NCBI GenBank assembly: GCA_025936115.1
Contig: JAICTZ010000006.1
Coordinates: 62,001 to 126,000, forward strand
Source of the DNA: Polyangiaceae bacterium
GTDB taxonomy: Bacteria; Myxococcota_A; Polyangia; Polyangiales; Polyangiaceae
Direction: 5' to 3'
Length of the DNA: 64,000 nucleotides
The notes beneath the pieces are model-generated. The model was not told the DNA's origin and did no database searches. It was given only the letters and a program-made list of their open reading frames with translations. Shown in pieces: positions 7,305-16,854 of the stretch. Both the position numbers and the translations under genes were made by a program. The stretch's first letter is position 1. Each line of letters begins with the position of its first letter.

Positions 7305-9059
7305 CTACGGCATGTCTTCTTGCGTGCCGATGGCGCGCACGTGGCGGAAGGCGTCGCTCAGAACGAGCGTGGTGATGAGCGCGCGCACGTCGTAGCCGGA
7401 GGCGGCGAAGCCGTCGTGGAGCGCCTTCAAAGTGCAGGCGTCGTCGGGCGCCTCGATGCGGCCGAGCGCAAAGCGAAACCATTGTGTCGCCGCGCAGTCG
7501 GCGACGGTGCGGCTCTGCGCGAGCTTTTGCCCGAGCTCGACGACGCCCGTGAACGAGCCCGTGAGATCACCGCCGTCGACGATTTCCCCGCTGGCGTCGA
7601 TCGTGACGCCGCCGTCCGTCGTCCGGTAACGCCCGAGCCCGTCGTAGTTTTCGAACGCGAGCCCGATCGGGTCCATTTGCGTGTGACAACCGGCGCAACT
7701 GCCCGTCTCGTGCGCCGCAAAGCGATCGCGCGCCGTCGTGCCGGCCACGGGCGGCAGCGGCGTCGCCATCACGTTCGCGGGCGGCGGATCGATCGGCGTG
7801 CAGAGCAGATTTTCACGAATGGTGATGCCGCGGTGCACGACCGAGCCTTCTTGGTCGCCGCGGTAGTGCTTCACCAAGAAGCCCGCTTGTGTCAGCAAGC
7901 CGGCCCGCTCCGTGCCGTCGAGCATGACCTGCGTGCCGTCCGTGAAGCTCGCGGGTTTGCTCAACCCGTAAATGTCGAAGAGCGCGCCGCGCGGGTACGA
8001 ATACGGCGCCGTAAAGAGCGTGCTCAAGCGTCCGTCGCCGGCGAGAATCACGTGGTTCGAGAAGTCCGAAGCTTCGGCGAGCATGGCTTCTGCGAGCGCG
8101 GGCTGCGCCGAAGCAAGACTGCCGAGCTGGGCCGCGCTGATGTCGAGCCATTGCAGGTGAAAGAGCGGGACGGCGTCTTTGGCGCGCGGATCGGCGAGCA
8201 TGCGCGTGACTTGGTCGCGGAGCGTCGCGTCGTCGTCGAGGCCGTCCTTGGCTGCGAGGTCGAAGAGCGCCTGGTCGGGCATCGAGTCCCAGATGAAATA
8301 GGAGAGGCGCGAGGCGAGCTCGTAGGAGGTGAGCGAGACGGGCATTGCCGAGGGCGTGCCCGTGGGGCCAACGTCGGCGTGATAGAGGAAGAACGGCGAC
8401 TGGAGCATGGCTTCGAGCACGAGACGGAAGCCGTCGTCCGGCGTGCCGCCCACGCCGTAGAGCGCCGTATACGCCGCGATCTCATCGTCGAGCAGCGGAC
8501 GGCGGTAGGCCTTCGCGCCGAACGTCGTGATGAACGTTTTGACGCAGGCGTCGCCCGACGCGAGGTCGCACGGCGTGATCTTCGCCCTGCGGCTTTGCGC
8601 GTCGAGCGCCACTTTCGCCGCAAGCTCTTGGTGCTGCTCGACGATGAGGTCCGTCACGACCGCGAGCGCATTGCTCGCGAAGGGGCCGACGGTTTCGTCA
8701 GGTGTGAGCGCCGAGGACGGACTGCCCGCGACGCCCAGCAGGTCGCGCAGCGTGTGATCGAGCTGTGTGCGGGTGAGGCGGCTCAGGCGCGAGCGCCCGA
8801 CCTTGAGCGCGGCGCCGGTCTGCTTGGCGCACGCTTCCGCGGTGGGATCGTTGGTGGTGCCGCTCGAGCCGCTGGTCGAACCGCCGCTGCTCTTCGCACC
8901 CGCGCCGGACGAGCCGCTCGTGCCTGCAGCGTTGCTCGTCGTGCCACCGGACGAGCCCGTGTCGCGCTGAACGGGTGCGGGCACGGTGACCGTGCCCGTG
9001 CAACCGAGCGCGGTCGCCAAGATGCAACCGAGCAGAGGGCGCGAGCCGTGGACGAGCAT
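7305..9059 (-). CDS. DUF1592/DUF1588-type cytochrome-like lipoprotein
   Basis: Exported protein of 584 residues. The signal ends at a lipobox (LATALGC), followed by a Ser/Gly/Thr linker. The body carries the domain series of the DUF1587-1592-1588-1585 families: an N-terminal helical region with SRLTRTQLDHTLRDLLG, a central DUF1592 block, and a C-terminal c-type haem site CAGCH followed by DPIGLAFENYD. It is the first gene of a two-gene operon with the DUF1552 protein. A sigma70-like promoter lies just upstream (9074-9103). Outer-surface electron transfer is plausible but unproven. Confidence 0.85.
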   Translation of the reverse strand: MLVHGSRPLLGCILATALGCTGTVTVPAPVQRDTGSSGGTTSNAAGTSGSSGAGAKSSGGSTSGSSGTTNDPTAEACAKQTGAALKVGRSRLSRLTRTQLDHTLRDLLGVAGSPSSALTPDETVGPFASNALAVVTDLIVEQHQELAAKVALDAQSRRAKITPCDLASGDACVKTFITTFGAKAYRRPLLDDEIAAYTALYGVGGTPDDGFRLVLEAMLQSPFFLYHADVGPTGTPSAMPVSLTSYELASRLSYFIWDSMPDQALFDLAAKDGLDDDATLRDQVTRMLADPRAKDAVPLFHLQWLDISAAQLGSLASAQPALAEAMLAEASDFSNHVILAGDGRLSTLFTAPYSYPRGALFDIYGLSKPASFTDGTQVMLDGTERAGLLTQAGFLVKHYRGDQEGSVVHRGITIRENLLCTPIDPPPANVMATPLPPVAGTTARDRFAAHETGSCAGCHTQMDPIGLAFENYDGLGRYRTTDGGVTIDASGEIVDGGDLTGSFTGVVELGQKLAQSRTVADCAATQWFRFALGRIEAPDDACTLKALHDGFAASGYDVRALITTLVLSDAFRHVRAIGTQEDMP

Positions 9060-9073
9060 GCCGCGAACCTACG

Positions 9074-9103
9074 AGAATACGCCCTTCGACACGCTCGCCA
9101 CAA
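9074..9103 (-). promoter_or_regulatory. Candidate sigma70 promoter for the DUF1592-DUF1552 operon
   Basis: Read on the minus strand: TTGTGG, 18-base spacer, TATTCT. The -10 ends 14 bases before the ATG at 9059, so the transcript would have a leader of under ten bases. Confidence 0.45.
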
Positions 9104-9244
9104 CGACGAAGCCGCATGATTTGCGGCACTCCGCTCAAATCGGTGCGACTCGCACGCACACCGGAGTGGAACGGCGCGGACCTCCGCCGCCGTCAGCGCG
9201 ACACAGCGGTCGCCCCTAAATCCAAGAACGTCACACGATTGCGC

Positions 9245-11737
9245 TCAGAACGGCGCAACCTCCACCGTCCCACCCGCGTCCGCGACGTCGCGCGCGCCGT
9301 GCGTTTGCGTACCGGCAGCGTGTGCTTCGAGCGTATCCGGAGCGGGCGTCGTCTTGCCTTCGGCGCTTTCGTCGTCCGTGCCGGCGTCGAGCGCGTCCGG
9401 TGCGCCCGCGTCGGGGGACGCCACGGTCGCGGGTTCGGTCCCGGCGAGAAACTCTTCGTCGACGCCGTCGGTCTGGCCCGGATAAGCGAGCAGGCCCGTC
9501 GCGGGATCGACGTGGAGCGTGACGATGCCGCCCGGCTTCGGAAAGTCGGTCACGGGGTGGCCCTCGCCCGCGGCTTTCATGAAGCTCACCCACGCGGGCA
9601 GCGCAGTGGCGGCGCCGGACTCGCCCCAGCCGAGCGGCAGCGGCTCGTCGTAGCCGACCCAAACGCCCGCGACGAGCTCGGTCGAAAAGCCGACGAACCA
9701 AGCGTCTTTGGCGCCGTTCGTCGTGCCGGTTTTGCCCGCGACGGGCCGCTTGAGCGCGCGGGCGCGCTGTCCCGTACCCCGCTCGACGACACTCTCGAGC
9801 AGGCTCGTCGTCAGGTACGCCTCCTCGGGCGACATCACGCGGTGCTTCGGCACGCGGGCGCGGACGGCGTCGAGCTCGACGCCTTGGACGCTCAGCAAGA
9901 GCTTGGCGGGTTCGAGCTCGCCGCCCGCCGCGAACGTGGCGATCGCATTGACGAGCTCGAGCGGCGTGACTTCGTACGCGCCGAGCGCGAGCGAAGGGGT
10001 CGGCTGGAGCTCGGATTCGATGCCGAGTGCGTGCGCCCAGGTGACGACGTTCGGCGCGCCCACTTCTTTGAGCAAGAACTGCGCGGCGTCGTTGTCGCTC
10101 TGCGCGATGGCGCTCCGGAGCGTGAGCGTGCGATTTGGCGCCGGTACGCCCGCGTCCGTGAGCAGCGCAGGGTGACCCGGGTGCGCGACGTTCGGCAGCG
10201 TGAGCACGCTCGCGGGCGTGAAACGGCGCGAATACAGCGCAAAACTATAGAGAAACGGCTTGAACGCCGAGCCCGGCTGGCGGCGCGCTTGTGTCGCGCG
10301 ATCGAGCCCGCCCGCGACGGCGTCGTAGCCGCCGATCAGGGCGCGCACCTCGCGCGTGCGCACGTCGATGGCAACGAGCGCTGCTTCGGGACCGAGCGCG
10401 AGGTGGCACGGCACGGGCGGCGCCTCGGGGGACGCCGCGGGTTCGGTGTCGAACACGACGCGCAGGAGCGCACCGGGCTTGGTGAACTCGCTCGGCGGCA
10501 GGTGCTTCGGATTGAAGCGCTCTTCGCTCCGCAGGAGCGCGCGGCAATGTGCGCCGCCCACGTCGATGTCGACCGCGCCCGCGTCGTCGTGCACGGCGAG
10601 CACGTGACCGACCGCCGCCTTGTTCGGCTTCGGCGGCACCGCCGCCGGCTTGCCCCAGAGCTTGCGCGTCTCGGCGGTGAAGGGCGCTTCGAGTTTTTGC
10701 CGGTGCGCGTAGGCGTCGAGCGCGTCGCGCACCGCCTTGCGCGCCGCGGCTTGCAGCGCCGGATCGATCGTGGTCGTCACGAGGTGCGCCGTGGGTGCGG
10801 CTGCGTGCGCCGGTGCGTTCGGATCTGACTTGTCCTTGCCCGCGAGCGCCGCGAGCTGCGCAAGAGCGTAAGAAACGGCTTCGGGCGCGAGATCGGACTC
10901 ACCGTCCGAGACCGGCGCGAGCCGGAGCGGCGCGTCGTACGCCCGCTGGTAGAGCTCGCGCGTGACGAAGCCCTTCTCGAGCATTTGCGCGAGCACGTAG
11001 TGCCGGCGCTCGAGCGAGCGCGCTTCGTCGCGGCGGGGCGAGAAGCGTTCGGGTGAAGCGACGAGCCCCGCGAGCGTCGCCGCCTCGGCGAGATCGATGT
11101 CGCGCACCTTTTTGCCGAAGTAGTAGCGGCTCGCCTCCTCGACCCCGTAACGGCCGTGCCCGAGGTAAATCTGATTCAGGTAAAGCTCGAGGATCTCGTC
11201 TTTACTGAGCGTGCGCTCGAGCTCGCGCGCGAGGATGGTCTCTTTGATCTTGCGCTCGTAGTTGCGGTCGGCCGTGAGCACGACGTTCTTGATCACCTGC
11301 TGCGTGATGGTCGAGGCGCCTTGTTTGGTGTGACCCGCGCGCAGGTTCACGGCGACGGCGCGCAACATGCCGAGGTAATTGAGGCCACGATGTTCGTAGA
11401 AGCTCGCGTCCTCGGCCGCGAGGAACGCGAGCTTGACGTGCTGGGGGATTTCCGCGAACGGCACGACGGTGCGCCGCTCGACGAAAATGCTCGCGAGCAC
11501 CGTACCGTCCCGCGCGAGCACGCGCGTCACCTCGGGCGGGTGGTACTGCTTGAGCTCGGCGACGCTCGGCAGGCCCGCCTGGTAGTGGCGAATCACGAGC
11601 ACGACGACGAGCACCGCCGTGACAATCCCGCCGAGCACGGCGACGCCCGACCACTTGAGGATGCGCAGCACGCGCTCGCGCCGCTCGTTCGAGCCGCTCG
11701 GGGCGGCGGGTTCCGCGCTGGGCGGGGACTCTTGCAT
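9245..11737 (-). CDS. mrcA: Bifunctional penicillin-binding protein 1A
   Basis: Class A PBP that polymerises and cross-links peptidoglycan. After a short cytoplasmic tail and one TM helix (VAVLGGIVTAVLVVVLVI) the GT51 domain shows EDASFYEHRG, GASTITQQ and EILELYLNQIYLG. The transpeptidase domain has PGSAFKP (SxxK), SDN (SxN) and GKTGTTN (KTG). The ATG at 11737 is chosen over an upstream start because its A is also the last base of the kinase stop (TGATG), so translation is probably coupled. The C-terminal tail is Asp/Ala/Thr-rich and low complexity. Confidence 0.92.
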   Translation of the reverse strand: MQESPPSAEPAAPSGSNERRERVLRILKWSGVAVLGGIVTAVLVVVLVIRHYQAGLPSVAELKQYHPPEVTRVLARDGTVLASIFVERRTVVPFAEIPQHVKLAFLAAEDASFYEHRGLNYLGMLRAVAVNLRAGHTKQGASTITQQVIKNVVLTADRNYERKIKETILARELERTLSKDEILELYLNQIYLGHGRYGVEEASRYYFGKKVRDIDLAEAATLAGLVASPERFSPRRDEARSLERRHYVLAQMLEKGFVTRELYQRAYDAPLRLAPVSDGESDLAPEAVSYALAQLAALAGKDKSDPNAPAHAAAPTAHLVTTTIDPALQAAARKAVRDALDAYAHRQKLEAPFTAETRKLWGKPAAVPPKPNKAAVGHVLAVHDDAGAVDIDVGGAHCRALLRSEERFNPKHLPPSEFTKPGALLRVVFDTEPAASPEAPPVPCHLALGPEAALVAIDVRTREVRALIGGYDAVAGGLDRATQARRQPGSAFKPFLYSFALYSRRFTPASVLTLPNVAHPGHPALLTDAGVPAPNRTLTLRSAIAQSDNDAAQFLLKEVGAPNVVTWAHALGIESELQPTPSLALGAYEVTPLELVNAIATFAAGGELEPAKLLLSVQGVELDAVRARVPKHRVMSPEEAYLTTSLLESVVERGTGQRARALKRPVAGKTGTTNGAKDAWFVGFSTELVAGVWVGYDEPLPLGWGESGAATALPAWVSFMKAAGEGHPVTDFPKPGGIVTLHVDPATGLLAYPGQTDGVDEEFLAGTEPATVASPDAGAPDALDAGTDDESAEGKTTPAPDTLEAHAAGTQTHGARDVADAGGTVEVAPF

Positions 11738-12813
11738 CAGTGTCCGACGGCGCGCATCACGATGATCGCGATGATCACGCCGCCGAGTAGGCATGCCACG
11801 GCCACGCCCACGAGCAATCCGAGCCCGCTCGGACGCGTATTGGCGACGGTGGGCGCTTCACTGTTCGGGAAGCCTGACTGGTGGACGACGACCTGGGGCC
11901 CCGCGATGCGAATGGCAGGCAGGGACGCCGCCGTCGCGCCACCGTAGGGCCTCAGCGCCTCACCGAACGCGGCGGCGGATTGGTAGCGCTCGTCCGGTTT
12001 CTTCTTGAGCGCGAGGCCGAGCACGTCCTCGAGGCCCTTCGGGAATTTGCGCTCCGGCACTCGTTCGTTCAGCGGGATGGCCGGCTCCATCACGTGCTTC
12101 TGGATGTACTCCATCGGCGTGCGCGCCGAAAACGGGAGCTTGCCCGTGAGCACCTCGTACAAGATGACGGCGAGCGAGTAGATGTCGCTCCGCGCGTCGA
12201 GCACGCGTCCCTGCGCTTGCTCGGGCGACATGAACTCAGGCGTACCGAAGACCATGCCTTCTTGCGTGAGGATCACGCTGCCCGGCTGCATTTGCCGTTC
12301 GGTGACTTTCGCCAAACCGAAGTCCAGGACCTTCGGAAAATCCTGAATGCCCCCTTGCTTCGAGAGGAAGATGTTCTCGGGTTTGAGGTCGCGGTGCACG
12401 ATGCCGAGGTCGTGGGCTTCTTGAAGCGCGCCGCACACCTGAATCAGAATTGGAATCGCGCGCTCGGGGGGCATCGGGCCTTCCTTGCGCACGGTCTGAT
12501 TCAGGTTCTTGCCCTCGAGAAACTCCATCACGATGTAGAGGGAGCCGTCCTCTTCTGCCTCGCCGTACATGAACACCTTGGCGGTGTTCGGATGGGTGAG
12601 CTGGCTCATGGCGCGGGCTTCACGCCGAAAGCGCGAGGTGAGATCCTTGCGACCCGCGAGCTTGGGATGGAGGATCTTGATCGCCACCATCCGGTTCATG
12701 GCCGGCTGGGACGCCTTGTAGACGGAGCCCATCCCGCCCGTGCCGATCTTCTCCAGGACGCGGAACTGCCCGCTCAGGATCTCACGGCCGATGAACGGGT
12801 CTTTGGGACGCAT
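11737..12813 (-). CDS. Hanks-type Ser/Thr protein kinase with C-terminal TM helix
   Basis: Eukaryote-like kinase of 358 residues. Glycine loop GTGGMG (24-29), catalytic Lys46 in VAIKIL, HRDLKPEN (140-147), DFG (164-166) and SPE in place of APE are all present, so it should be active. A linker leads to a single C-terminal membrane helix (GLLVGVAVACLLGGVIIAII) with no sensor domain outside. It overlaps the PBP1A start by one base, and control of peptidoglycan synthesis by phosphorylation is a reasonable inference. Confidence 0.92.
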   Translation of the reverse strand: MRPKDPFIGREILSGQFRVLEKIGTGGMGSVYKASQPAMNRMVAIKILHPKLAGRKDLTSRFRREARAMSQLTHPNTAKVFMYGEAEEDGSLYIVMEFLEGKNLNQTVRKEGPMPPERAIPILIQVCGALQEAHDLGIVHRDLKPENIFLSKQGGIQDFPKVLDFGLAKVTERQMQPGSVILTQEGMVFGTPEFMSPEQAQGRVLDARSDIYSLAVILYEVLTGKLPFSARTPMEYIQKHVMEPAIPLNERVPERKFPKGLEDVLGLALKKKPDERYQSAAAFGEALRPYGGATAASLPAIRIAGPQVVVHQSGFPNSEAPTVANTRPSGLGLLVGVAVACLLGGVIIAIIVMRAVGH

Positions 12814-12879
12814 CCAGCCACGATCGATACCAAAATAACCCCGAGCATCCCAGGCTCAAGCGAGCAGCGACGTTCCGAC

Positions 12880-13600
12880 TCAACGCGCCAGCGCCAAGAT
12901 GGTCTCGCCGCTGGCCGGATCCACCACCTTAAACTCGGTGAGTCCGTCTGTCAGAGCGACACGCACCTCGTTTCCGACCAGCGGACCGCCCGACACGAGA
13001 TACACGCCGTCCGTCTTGAAAAGCTTGTCGGCCCGGACCACGCGAGCCCGGCTGCCCGGCGCAACCAGGAAGAGCTCGTCGTCGTCGTCGAGCTCGAAGC
13101 TGAGCTCGTGACCCCAGTCGCCGAGCAGCGGCGCGACCGCGTCCGGGTCGATGGGCGCTTCGAGCGCGAGGGCGGCGGCCACTGCGTTCAGCTGTTTACG
13201 ACCTGTCGCGTAGAGCTCCGTGTAGTAGTCGGGGCCGAGCTCGGCGTGTCCGTACACGAGCTGCATCAGCTCTTCGTCGAGTGCGAGACAGAGGCTCTCG
13301 CCGTTCAGCCGTTCGTGAGGATGACGAGCGCAAGGTCGTCGTCCGGAAGCAGGCGGAGCGTCGCGTTGTAGCCGTCGAGCGCGCCGTCGTGCCAGACGAC
13401 GGTGACATCGCCTTCCCTGCCGACGAGCCAGCCGGCGGCGTAGTCGGTGAGCCACGGCGCGACGTGGAACGTGACGTGCGTCTGCGGGGCGTGCGTCAGG
13501 GCGAGATTTTCCGCCGAAAACGCGCCACGCCGGGCACGTCGAACGTTCGGCGCAGCGGCTCCCCGGCTGCGTCGAAAGCTGCCATGCGCCGAAGATCATG
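12880..13600 (-). pseudogene. Decayed 5'-truncated serine hydrolase (beta-lactamase family)
   Basis: Three reading frames carry consecutive pieces of one protein. From about 13500 to 13310 one frame reads DYAAGWLVGREGDVTVVWHD, then GALDGYNATLRLLPDDD and VILTNG before a stop; this is the C-terminal beta-lactamase core. A second frame then continues from LNGESLCLALDEEL to the stop at 12880, giving a DUF3471/lipocalin-like tail. A third frame upstream (13600-13496) holds AGEPLRRTFDVPG. At least two frameshifts are needed, and the half with SxxK and YxN is gone. It lies between the kinase and pgeF. Confidence 0.75.
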
Positions 13601-13654
13601 AAACTCGCGTCCGCGCCGCTTGCGCGACTGGCGCGGCAACGATAGACCGCCCGG

Positions 13655-14422
13655 ATGCCGGTCGAGTTTCTCGAAAGCCAGCTCTTGCGAGAAAACGGGT
13701 TCCGTCACGCGTTCTTTACCCGTCACGGCGGCGTCTCGGAAGGGCCGTACGCCTCACTCAACTTCTCGCGTTCGGTCGGAGACGGTCCGGAGCGCGTCGC
13801 GAAGAACCTCGCGCTCGCCGCGGAGGCGCTCGGCCTCGGAACGGAGCGCATCTTCTTTTTGTCGCAGGTGCACGGCACGGGCGCCGTGGTGCTCGCGGGC
13901 GACGAGCAGCAGAATGCCGTGGTCGAGCTCGAAGGCGACGCGCTGGCGAGTCGCGCGCCGGGTCTCGCCTGCGGCGTGCGAACGGCCGACTGCGTCCCGG
14001 TGCTCGTCGGCGACCTGAAGAGCGGCGCCGCGGCGGCCATCCACGCGGGCTGGCGCGGCGTCGTGCGCGGCGTGCTCGAGGCGGGCGTCGCCAAGCTCAG
14101 GGAGCTCGCAGGCGGCGACACGGAGCTCGTGGCCGCGCTCGGGCCGCACATCCGGCTCTGGGCCTTCGAGGTGGGAGACGACGTCGCCGATGAAATCGCG
14201 AGCGCATCGCCCGTGCCCTGCGTCGTGCGGCGTGACGGCATGAAGCCGCACGTGCGCCTCGACAATATCGTACGCGCCAAGCTCACCGCTCTCGGTTTGA
14301 AACCCGAGCACATCGACGACGTCGGCGGCTGCACGGCGACCGAGGGCGAGCGCTTCTTCTCCTACCGGCGCGACGGCAAGGTCGGCGGCCGCCACCTGTC
14401 GGCGATCGTGCCGCGGGTCTAG
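13655..14422 (+). CDS. pgeF: Peptidoglycan editing factor / multicopper polyphenol oxidase-fold protein
   Basis: PgeF/YfiH (DUF152) family, 255 residues. The three metal-site segments are present: LSQVHG, RTADCVPVL (catalytic Cys) and HAGWRGVVRG. E. coli PgeF keeps incorrect amino acids out of UDP-MurNAc-tripeptide, while other members act as purine nucleoside phosphorylases, so the exact activity is uncertain. The start is an ATG that fits the family length. It is divergent from the serine-hydrolase relic. Confidence 0.88.
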   Translation: MPVEFLESQLLRENGFRHAFFTRHGGVSEGPYASLNFSRSVGDGPERVAKNLALAAEALGLGTERIFFLSQVHGTGAVVLAGDEQQNAVVELEGDALASRAPGLACGVRTADCVPVLVGDLKSGAAAAIHAGWRGVVRGVLEAGVAKLRELAGGDTELVAALGPHIRLWAFEVGDDVADEIASASPVPCVVRRDGMKPHVRLDNIVRAKLTALGLKPEHIDDVGGCTATEGERFFSYRRDGKVGGRHLSAIVPRV

Positions 14423-14505
14423 CGGCGCCCCCCCGACGACTCCGGCTCGAAACGTGGGGGTTGCTTGCGCGGAGCGCGGGACCCGGGGGATGATTGGGTG
14501 TGAAC

Positions 14506-14520
14506 GGCCGCAGCGCGGCC
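14506..14520 (+). promoter_or_regulatory. Hairpin just upstream of the zinc-ribbon protein start
   Basis: GGCCGC-AGC-GCGGCC forms a perfect 6-bp stem ending eight bases before the ATG at 14528, where a ribosome binding site would be expected. It could mask initiation or be chance in GC-rich DNA. Confidence 0.3.
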
Positions 14521-14527
14521 TCGGGTC

Positions 14528-16747
14528 ATGCTGCTCATCAAATGTCCTCAATGTAACCGGAGCTACCGCCTCGCCGAGTCGCTCTATCAGCGCAAGGCGG
14601 CAGGCTTCGGCGTCGTCATCACGTGCCGCCACTGCAAGACGCAGATCCACGTGGACGAAGGCGCGCTCGGTAACGCTCCTGCAGAGGAGCCGGATCCGGC
14701 CGCGTTCGACGTCGACGAAGTGACACCGCCGAGTCGCGAGGTCCACGCCGTGCCGCGCGCCCCGGCGAGCACACCGGAGTCGGAGCCGCCGCCCTCCTCC
14801 GGCCCGGCGATGCCGCTCGTCGTGAAGCCGCCAGCACAGGCCTCCGACCACGAAGAAGCCGCGACACTGCCGCCTGCGGCGCCCGTCGCCGTCAAATCGG
14901 CGGCGGCACCGAGCCCCGTGGCCATCGCGGGCAATGCGCTGGCGGCGCCGAGTCCCGTGGTTGCTCCGCGTCCGGCCGCGTCGCCGCCGCGTCCGCTCGG
15001 GAGCGTGACGAACGTCACCGCAACTCCGACACCGCTGCGCGCGTCGTCCGGCAGCGCCACCGCCACGCCGCGTCCGCTCGCCGCCGCGCCACGTCCGGGG
15101 AGCGCGACGGGCACGCCACTTCCCGTGCGTCCGGGGAGCGCGACGGGCACGCCACTTCCCGTGCGTCCGGGGAGCGCGACGGGCACGCCGCTCCCTGTCC
15201 GTCCCGCGCCACGTCCCGGCGTGAGCGCCGCTCCCACGGCTACGCCGCTCCCGGTCCGCGGCGCGAACGGCAACAGCGCACGCGCGAACGGAACGCCCAC
15301 GCCGAACGACATCGCCGCGACGCCGCCCAACGGCGCGGCGGCCGACACGAACGGCAGCGCGACCGCCACTCCGAGTCCGAGTCCGACGACCATCAAAGCC
15401 AAGCTCGTCGCGCTCTCGCCCGGACTCCTCGGGGTCTCGACCGCGATGAAGGACGCGGCTCCGCTCAAGTCTTCGCCCGAAGCAGAGAGCGCGCCCGAAT
15501 CGGGCGTGCCGCTCTCCATTCCCGACGCCGAGCTCTTCGACGTCGACCCGACGAGCTCCAAGCCGCCAGACTCGGCCGTGCCCATCGATTCGATCGATTA
15601 CGTCGAAAGCGTGCCGCCCCCCGTCGCCCCCGTGCACCGCAGCGCAGCCGTGCACAACCGCGCGGCCAACCAGACGACCAAGCGCATGCCGACGGCTCCG
15701 CATCCGCCGCACGCCCCGCACCCGCCCCACCCAGCGCACGCTGCCAGCAACGACACGAACGAGTCTCCGCGCCGCCGCGTGCCGACGGGTGATCTCAGCG
15801 ATGACTTCCTGAACACCGATCTCGGTTTCGATGCGGCGCCCGCGATCGCGCCGCCCGACGCGAACTCGCTCTTGCGCGCGCCCGTTTCCGTGCGCCCGCC
15901 GGCGGCTTCGGCACCGCCCACACCGCAAACCTCGACGCGCGCGCCAGTGTCGAGTCCGAGCAACGTCGCGCGCGAAAGCAAGAGCTCGGCGCGTGGGATC
16001 GTGTTCGTGCTCGTGGCCGCTGTGTTCGGTAGCGCCGGCTACTATTACACGCACCGCCTGCAAGCACCGGGCGAACCAGGAGCGCCGCCGATAACCGCCG
16101 CCGCACCCGCGGAACCGGCGCCCGTAGCGGCTACCGAACCCACGAGCAACACTCCGCTCCAAGCGACGGGGGCGGAAGCGAGTGCTCAGCCGGCGGGCAC
16201 GGACAGCGCGGCGACGACGCCGAACACGGCGCCCAGCCCAATGAACCCGAATGGGGCGACTGCGACGAATGCGAATTCCGTGACTGCAGGCGCCGTGACG
16301 CCGAGCGAAAAATCAACGAAGTCGCGCGTGGAGAAATCGACGCATGACTCGGGTTCGAGTCCGAGCAGTGCCGAAAGCGAAGCTGCTGCGCCGGCGAAGA
16401 CCGAAGCCGCAGCCCCGGAAGCCGCGCCCACGGCAACGAGCAAGACGGTCGTCGAGCCGCGCGGCGCCGTCGGAACGGATCCGTTCGACGTGGCCGCCGC
16501 GCGCAGCGCGCTCGAAATGTCGGCCGAGCAGGCGTCGAATTGCCGCAAAGAGGGAGACCCGAGCGGCGTCGCCGTCGTCACGATCACGTTCTCGCCGACC
16601 GGTCGCGTCACGACCGCGACGATCTCGGGCCCGCCGTTCCAAGCCACGCCCACGGGCGGCTGCATTGCCTCGACGATGCGCCGCACGCGCGTGCCGCCCT
16701 TTGCCGGCGACATGGTCACGGTGCGCAAGACCGTGACGATTCAATAG
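14528..16747 (+). CDS. Zinc-ribbon / disordered / TM / TonB-like protein, GltJ (AgmX)-like architecture
   Basis: Protein of 739 residues. The N-terminus is an MJ0042-type zinc ribbon with CPQC (6-9) and CRHC (33-36). A very long Pro/Ala/Ser/Thr-rich region follows, with three 12-residue GSATGTPLPVRP repeats. One TM helix (GIVFVLVAAVFGSAGYYY) is near residue 500, then another disordered spacer and a C-terminal domain with CRKEGDPSGVAVVTITFSP and GRVTTATISG. That order matches the gliding-motility envelope protein GltJ/AgmX of Myxococcus, although I see no GYF domain. It would span the inner membrane with the zinc ribbon in the cytoplasm. The identity is inference from architecture. Confidence 0.7.
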   Translation: MLLIKCPQCNRSYRLAESLYQRKAAGFGVVITCRHCKTQIHVDEGALGNAPAEEPDPAAFDVDEVTPPSREVHAVPRAPASTPESEPPPSSGPAMPLVVKPPAQASDHEEAATLPPAAPVAVKSAAAPSPVAIAGNALAAPSPVVAPRPAASPPRPLGSVTNVTATPTPLRASSGSATATPRPLAAAPRPGSATGTPLPVRPGSATGTPLPVRPGSATGTPLPVRPAPRPGVSAAPTATPLPVRGANGNSARANGTPTPNDIAATPPNGAAADTNGSATATPSPSPTTIKAKLVALSPGLLGVSTAMKDAAPLKSSPEAESAPESGVPLSIPDAELFDVDPTSSKPPDSAVPIDSIDYVESVPPPVAPVHRSAAVHNRAANQTTKRMPTAPHPPHAPHPPHPAHAASNDTNESPRRRVPTGDLSDDFLNTDLGFDAAPAIAPPDANSLLRAPVSVRPPAASAPPTPQTSTRAPVSSPSNVARESKSSARGIVFVLVAAVFGSAGYYYTHRLQAPGEPGAPPITAAAPAEPAPVAATEPTSNTPLQATGAEASAQPAGTDSAATTPNTAPSPMNPNGATATNANSVTAGAVTPSEKSTKSRVEKSTHDSGSSPSSAESEAAAPAKTEAAAPEAAPTATSKTVVEPRGAVGTDPFDVAAARSALEMSAEQASNCRKEGDPSGVAVVTITFSPTGRVTTATISGPPFQATPTGGCIASTMRRTRVPPFAGDMVTVRKTVTIQ
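15092..15199 (+). repeat. In-frame 36-bp repeat, 3 copies
   Basis: Three near-identical 36-bp units inside the zinc-ribbon gene encode three 12-residue GSATGTPLPVRP repeats. Near-perfect DNA identity implies recent expansion of the disordered linker. Confidence 0.9.
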
Positions 16748-16854
16748 CGGGCGACTTCACGGCGCGTCATGTCGCGCGTCACGGTTCCGGCGCGTCACGT
16801 GTGGCGCGCGACGTTACGGCGCGTCACGCGACGCACACGCTGGTTCCGTTCTCG

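Noticed and set aside
13754..16162. Long minus-strand frame of 802 codons
   Set aside because: Antisense to pgeF and the zinc-ribbon gene; low-complexity Arg/Gly product with no motif.
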